Origin: an uncultured Lachnospira sp.
GTDB lineage: Bacteria; Bacillota; Clostridia; Lachnospirales; Lachnospiraceae
Length of the DNA stretch: 9,130 bases
Direction: 5' to 3'
NCBI GenBank assembly: GCA_947169835.1
Contig: CAMVRH010000028.1
Span: 1 to 9,130 of the forward strand
The first letter of the stretch is position 1. Each line of letters opens with the position of its first letter. Under the pieces are notes generated by a model. It searched no databases and had not been told where the DNA came from. It saw only the letters and a list, made by a program, of their open reading frames with translations. Shown here piece by piece: positions 5,688 through 9,130 of this stretch. A program made the translations under genes and the position numbers.

Positions 5688-6954
5688 TATAAACAATCTC
5701 TCCATCTAAAATTGTGTATTTAACTTTTCCAAAAAGTTTATATCCATCAAAAGGTGTGTTCTTACCCTTCGACTCAAAATCATTTTTATCTACAGTGTAT
5801 TCTTCGTCTGCGTCAAAGATAGTGATGTCTGCTACACTTCCCTCTTTCAAAGTTCCCTTATCAATACCAAGAATCTTTGCTGGGTTGTAACTCATCTTTT
5901 CAATCATCTGTTTTAAAGTGATATATCCTGGCTTAACAAGTTTTGTGACTGTAAGTCCAACAGATGTCTCAAGTCCCACGATACCAAACGGTGAACCTTC
6001 AAAGCCCTTACTCTTTTCCTCTTCACTGTGTGGTGCATGGTCTGTTGAAATAACTTCTAAGATATCTTCTGATAAACCTCTTACTAATGCATCTCTATCC
6101 TCTGCTGTTCTTAGAGGTGGATTCATTTTGAAGTTTGCATCGTTACTTGGAATATCATCTGTAGTTAGTGTGAAGTGATGTGGACAAACCTCACCAGACA
6201 CTTTCACACCCTTTGCCTTTGCCACCTTAAGCATCTCCACAGAATCTTTTGTAGAACAATGGCAAAGATGAAGTGTTGTTCCTAATTTTTCTGCTAGGTT
6301 GATATCACGCTGAGCGATAATATCTTCCACTTCATTTGTGATTCCCTTTAGGCCAAGCTTCCCTGCATTTGAATCTGCATTCATCACTCCGCCTTTAACT
6401 AGATTTATTTCTTCGCAATGTGCTAGCACTGGAACATTTAGTTCTGCTGCTTTTTCCATTGCTTTCGCATAAACGTCTTCATCCATCACAGACTTTCCAT
6501 CTTCACTTATTGCGCAGATGCCTGCTGCTTTAAGCGTAGCAATGTCTGTAATTTCTTCTCCCTTCATGCCCTTTGTTACAGCACCTACTGGGAGTACATT
6601 TGTATATTTTTCTTCTGAAGCTTTGTCGATAATATATTTAACTGTCTCTTCAGAATCTATAACTGGATTAGTGTTTGGCATACAGCACACAGTAGTGAAT
6701 CCACCTTTGGCTGCCGCCTTTGAACCAGTCTTAATATCTTCTTTATGTGTCTGACCTGGATCTCTAAAATGCACATGCATATCAATAAGCCCAGGTGCTA
6801 CTACTAATCCTGATGCATCAATCACTTGGTCAGCATCATCACTAATAGAAGGAGCCACAGTTTTTATTACTCCATCTTCCACTAGCACATCTAACACTGC
6901 ATCAGTGTTTGTGGCCGGGTCTATTACATTTCCATTTTTGATTAGTAGTTTCAT
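5680..6954 (-). CDS. pyrC: Dihydroorotase PyrC (class I)
   Basis: PyrC reversibly cyclises N-carbamoyl-aspartate to dihydroorotate, step three of UMP synthesis, in the cytosol. The 424 residues are standard for class I enzymes of the amidohydrolase superfamily. Visible metal and substrate residues are His60 and His62 in DMHVHFRDPG, Asp152 in ISEDGKSV, His179 in LAHCEE, His232 in LHLCHCST, and Asp305/His309 in STDHAPHS. MPNTNPV at 92-98 is also typical. All expected ligands are present, so this should be an active enzyme rather than an inactive dihydroorotase-like partner of aspartate transcarbamoylase. The Shine-Dalgarno AAGGA lies about 5 bases before the ATG and directly follows the stop of the DUF2079 gene. 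The 3' end overlaps pyrF by 8 bases. Confidence 0.97.
   Translation of the reverse strand: MKLLIKNGNVIDPATNTDAVLDVLVEDGVIKTVAPSISDDADQVIDASGLVVAPGLIDMHVHFRDPGQTHKEDIKTGSKAAAKGGFTTVCCMPNTNPVIDSEETVKYIIDKASEEKYTNVLPVGAVTKGMKGEEITDIATLKAAGICAISEDGKSVMDEDVYAKAMEKAAELNVPVLAHCEEINLVKGGVMNADSNAGKLGLKGITNEVEDIIAQRDINLAEKLGTTLHLCHCSTKDSVEMLKVAKAKGVKVSGEVCPHHFTLTTDDIPSNDANFKMNPPLRTAEDRDALVRGLSEDILEVISTDHAPHSEEEKSKGFEGSPFGIVGLETSVGLTVTKLVKPGYITLKQMIEKMSYNPAKILGIDKGTLKEGSVADITIFDADEEYTVDKNDFESKGKNTPFDGYKLFGKVKYTILDGEIVYND
5698..5703 (-). promoter_or_regulatory. Ribosome binding site deciding the pyrF start
   Basis: GGAGAG on the minus strand lies inside the last codons of pyrC, 10 bases before the ATG at 5687. 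It supports 5687 as the pyrF start rather than the upstream in-frame ATG at 5705, which overlaps this site. The spacing is slightly long, so initiation may rely partly on ribosomes finishing pyrC. Confidence 0.55.
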
Positions 6955-6963
6955 AGTCTTCCT

Positions 6964-8868
6964 TTATTTCTTTAGTTGATATAGACTAACAATCTTTGAG
7001 TCGTTACTTTCTTTGTCGCCGTCGTAAACTAGTTCATATTTTCCACTGTTAATGTAAGGTGCGAACTTTGAAATAGTATCAGCGTTCTCACTCTCATCCA
7101 CTAACAAGTAATCTGGATTTGCTGGAACCTTGTCCTTGTGTTCTTCATTTAGATATCCAATGTCGTAACACTGAAGGTTCTTTGCCATATGAGGCATAAT
7201 CCAACCTGTTGTAAATACGCTCTTGTCGTTTGGAACCATGCTTATAGCCTTATCAAACTTCTCCACCTTAGTACTGTTGCTCTGATACATATTCACATAG
7301 CGTGGTGCTTTTGGAAGTATTAGTCCCATAAACATAATCGCGCAAATGATAAGTGAACATGTAACTAATTTTTTACCCTTCTTAGGTTTCATATCAGCCA
7401 CATTCATAATAATTAGATAAATGAATAATGCGATATGTCCAAAGTTATATTGGAATTCAATTTGATGCTGGTAAATATATGTTGTAATCAAACTGACAAC
7501 TATAATACTTCCAAGCAAAATGTATCTTGAATACTTTCTTCCTGTTGCAAAGATTAGTGCGCCTACTGGCACAAACATCTCAATCAAGTAGCCAATCTTA
7601 TCCATCTGTACAGTGTCGCCACCGCCTATCACACCTCCATTGTGGTTTGAAATAATCTGAGTGATTACATAACCAGGATTTGTGATGAACACTCTCGCCA
7701 TCTGAGTAAAGCCGGCCTGTTTGTCGTAGAACATATTGTCATATCTAAAGTCCATTATGCCCAAGCCATAACTGTTTATAACCTTGATTGCGATTACAAA
7801 GTAGATTGCTCCCACCAAGATAAAGATTAGTCCTCTTAGTCTGCTCTTTCTTGAAACAATCCAGAATAGTCCTAGTAGCATTACATACATAGCTGCATCT
7901 TCTTTGACGAAGAGTGTTAGTAGTAAGAACACTACTGTTAGGATATTCTTCTTTTTCTCAACTGCCCAGATTAACATTAAGATCATAAATGTTAGGAAGC
8001 AGTTTTCGTGGAAGTCGTATAGAATTCCACCAACTGTTGCTGGGAACAAAGCATAGATTGCGATTATTGCTAGTGTAACTTTGTTGCTTAATTTATATTG
8101 TTTTCCAAGTAGATAAATTGGAAGCACTGGAAGCGCAACCATAATCGCTTGGATTACTGCCACTGTTTCTGGTTTAGAAAATACAAAGTAAATTGGTAGT
8201 GCAATGTAGAATATTGGTGAGAAGTGAACTGCAAAGTGTGATAGTTCGTAGCCTCTCTCCACTACTGTCTTAAACACGCCAGTTTGCTTCATATACTCGA
8301 AGCCCTGTGCAAAAATTCCATAGTCAAATGTTGGTGCAGTGTATGCTTTAAACTTAAACACACCGATAACTGCTGTAAGTACTAGTAAAAATACTCCAAT
8401 AACTGCGGTGAAGATTTTTAACGATCTGTCACTGACTTTGATTTTTGCTGTTACTTCGAAGATATCATCTTTCACATACAAAAATGCTATAACAGCTAAT
8501 GCTCCAGCTAATGCCAAGAAACAAATCTGTGCAATCGGATTGTTTGATACTGTGTCAAAACTTATTTGACTAGTAAAGTAACCTGCTAGCAAAAAGTAAA
8601 TCATTACAACTGCAAACATTAAAATCTTGGATAGCGATTTTTTAGTTTTGTAAAGAATGCCTGAAATAATGCCAAAGGCTACAAACAATAAAATCACTTT
8701 TACAAGAGATGTATTTTTTACAAACTCAATGTTTGCTAGTTCTTTGAAGGAGCCGGTAAGTATAGCGGTAATGGCAAGTGCAGTTACCACGCTCACTGCT
8801 ATTCCCTCGTAGATTGATTTCTCATTCTCCAAGTATTTTTTTACAAATTTGTTTTCTTTAAGTTTCAT
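6964..8868 (-). CDS. DUF2079 multi-pass membrane protein (probable GT-C-type glycosyltransferase)
   Basis: The 634-residue protein has about a dozen or more hydrophobic helices and an extracytoplasmic C-terminal domain (about 515-634). The DUF2079 core starts near residue 150 and shows TFDYGIFAQ at 180-188, HFAVHFSPIF at 211-220, LFPATVGGILYDFHENCF at 274-291 and LFVKEDAAMY at 319-328. The acidic residue in FDYG after the first core helix, plus the large loop with DFHE and KED, suits a GT-C fold that uses lipid-linked sugars. That role is inference; the family is experimentally poorly characterised. The first 150 residues add about four helices before the core, which makes this a longer member. 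The C-terminal domain includes VPNDKSVFTTGWIMPHM and PDYLLVDE, as is usual for the family. The start has a strong AGGAG 7 bases upstream. pyrC follows 9 bases after the stop. Confidence 0.88.
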   Translation of the reverse strand: MKLKENKFVKKYLENEKSIYEGIAVSVVTALAITAILTGSFKELANIEFVKNTSLVKVILLFVAFGIISGILYKTKKSLSKILMFAVVMIYFLLAGYFTSQISFDTVSNNPIAQICFLALAGALAVIAFLYVKDDIFEVTAKIKVSDRSLKIFTAVIGVFLLVLTAVIGVFKFKAYTAPTFDYGIFAQGFEYMKQTGVFKTVVERGYELSHFAVHFSPIFYIALPIYFVFSKPETVAVIQAIMVALPVLPIYLLGKQYKLSNKVTLAIIAIYALFPATVGGILYDFHENCFLTFMILMLIWAVEKKKNILTVVFLLLTLFVKEDAAMYVMLLGLFWIVSRKSRLRGLIFILVGAIYFVIAIKVINSYGLGIMDFRYDNMFYDKQAGFTQMARVFITNPGYVITQIISNHNGGVIGGGDTVQMDKIGYLIEMFVPVGALIFATGRKYSRYILLGSIIVVSLITTYIYQHQIEFQYNFGHIALFIYLIIMNVADMKPKKGKKLVTCSLIICAIMFMGLILPKAPRYVNMYQSNSTKVEKFDKAISMVPNDKSVFTTGWIMPHMAKNLQCYDIGYLNEEHKDKVPANPDYLLVDESENADTISKFAPYINSGKYELVYDGDKESNDSKIVSLYQLKK

Positions 8869-8875
8869 AGGAAAT

Positions 8876-8883
8876 CTCCTTTA
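8876..8883 (-). promoter_or_regulatory. Stop codon and strong ribosome binding site in one element before the DUF2079 gene
   Basis: On the minus strand, TAAAGGAG combines the stop codon of the upstream membrane-protein gene (8881-8883) with a consensus Shine-Dalgarno (AGGAG, 8876-8880) placed 7 bases before the ATG at 8868. It shows the two genes are read from one message and fixes the DUF2079 start. Confidence 0.7.
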
Positions 8884-9130
8884 TTTCCAGAACATCACTG
8901 TGTTGTAAACGTCGTAATAGATATCTGGTCTAGTATCAGTGAATCCACTAAATCCAGTACTCATTGTAACTAGTACATTTATAATTATTGTTGCAAGTAA
9001 TACAACAAAAATTCCAAGTAATGCTTGTCTTAAAACACCTTTCTTTCTAGCCCATCCTTCTATTGCAAAAATAACAAAGACAGATGGGATTACGAATGCC
9101 CAACCAAAGTCTAGTGAGTATCTGAATGAT
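8881..9130 (-). CDS. C-terminal fragment of a polytopic membrane protein (start outside window)
   Basis: The frame is open from the window edge to TAA at 8881-8883 and gives 82 residues. It begins RYSLDFGWAFVIPSVFVIFA, with a helix over about FVIPSVFVIFAIEGW, a short basic loop (ARKKGVLRQ), a second helix (LLGIFVVLLATIIINVLV) and a polar tail that ends in MFWK. An R-Y-x-x-D-F motif opening the penultimate helix, then a basic loop and a last helix, is a common ending of large sugar-transferase-like membrane proteins in clostridia. This suggests a relative of the DUF2079/GT-C class. The fragment is too short to assign a family. The gene is joined to the DUF2079 gene by a shared stop/ribosome-site element, so it belongs to the same transcript. 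Confidence 0.7.
   Translation of the reverse strand, partial: SFRYSLDFGWAFVIPSVFVIFAIEGWARKKGVLRQALLGIFVVLLATIIINVLVTMSTGFSGFTDTRPDIYYDVYNTVMFWK

Noticed and set aside
5688..5705. Longer pyrF start at the ATG at 5705
   Set aside because: It has no ribosome site upstream and would overlap the GGAGAG that serves the ATG at 5687. The extra residues MERLFI are just the antisense-free read-through of pyrC's end in another frame, and MINKL is a normal PyrF beginning.
3955..8569. Plus-strand open frames at 3955-4347, 5918-6178, 6518-6754 and 8339-8569
   Set aside because: These are antisense shadows of the glycosyltransferase, pyrC and DUF2079 genes, and their composition mirrors the sense codons.
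8869..8880. Small inverted repeat AGGA-GATT-TCCT over the DUF2079 ribosome site, as a translational switch
   Set aside because: A 4-base stem is too weak to trust and could easily be chance.

Overview
The window is one dense, single-strand gene run. Every supportable gene lies on the minus strand, so transcription runs from 9130 towards 1. The DNA is AT-rich. The core is a Gram-positive, clostridial-style pyrimidine cluster: class I dihydroorotase, the long type-2 OMP decarboxylase, the NAD-linked PyrK/PyrD heterodimer and PyrE. Together with the accessory membrane proteins (VanZ-like, a DUF6142-like small protein, DUF2079), this suggests a low-GC Firmicute of class Clostridia, most likely Lachnospiraceae-like. 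The taxonomic call is inference from gene types and order, not from a marker gene.

Layout in the direction of transcription: (1) 9130-8881, C-terminal end of a polytopic membrane protein that starts outside the window; (2) 8868-6964, a DUF2079 multi-pass membrane protein, probably GT-C-like; (3) 6954-5680 pyrC; (4) 5687-4776 pyrF; (5) 4766-3819, a GtrB/DPM-like membrane-anchored family 2 glycosyltransferase sitting inside the pyr genes; (6) 3817-3053 pyrK; (7) 3040-2126 pyrD (type 1B); (8) 2125-1466 pyrE; (9) 1462-1007, a VanZ-family membrane protein; (10) 997-651, a small three-helix membrane protein that reads in two frames joined at an ATGA overlap; (11) 640 to beyond base 1, the N-terminal part of a protein resembling clostridial (M29-like) aminopeptidases.

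Genes are separated by 0 to 13 bases or overlap by a few. No room exists for a terminator, promoter or attenuator between any two of them, so the simplest reading is one polycistronic message whose promoter lies upstream of 9130. No gap of more than 300 bases lacks a gene.

Together pyrC, pyrK-pyrD, pyrE and pyrF convert carbamoyl-aspartate to UMP. carAB, pyrB/pyrI and pyrR are absent from the window. The glycosyltransferase, the DUF2079 protein and the truncated upstream membrane protein look like parts of a lipid-linked sugar / surface glycosylation module interleaved with UMP synthesis. The two points most worth a second look are that interleaving and the apparent -1 frame break in the small membrane protein gene near 770.
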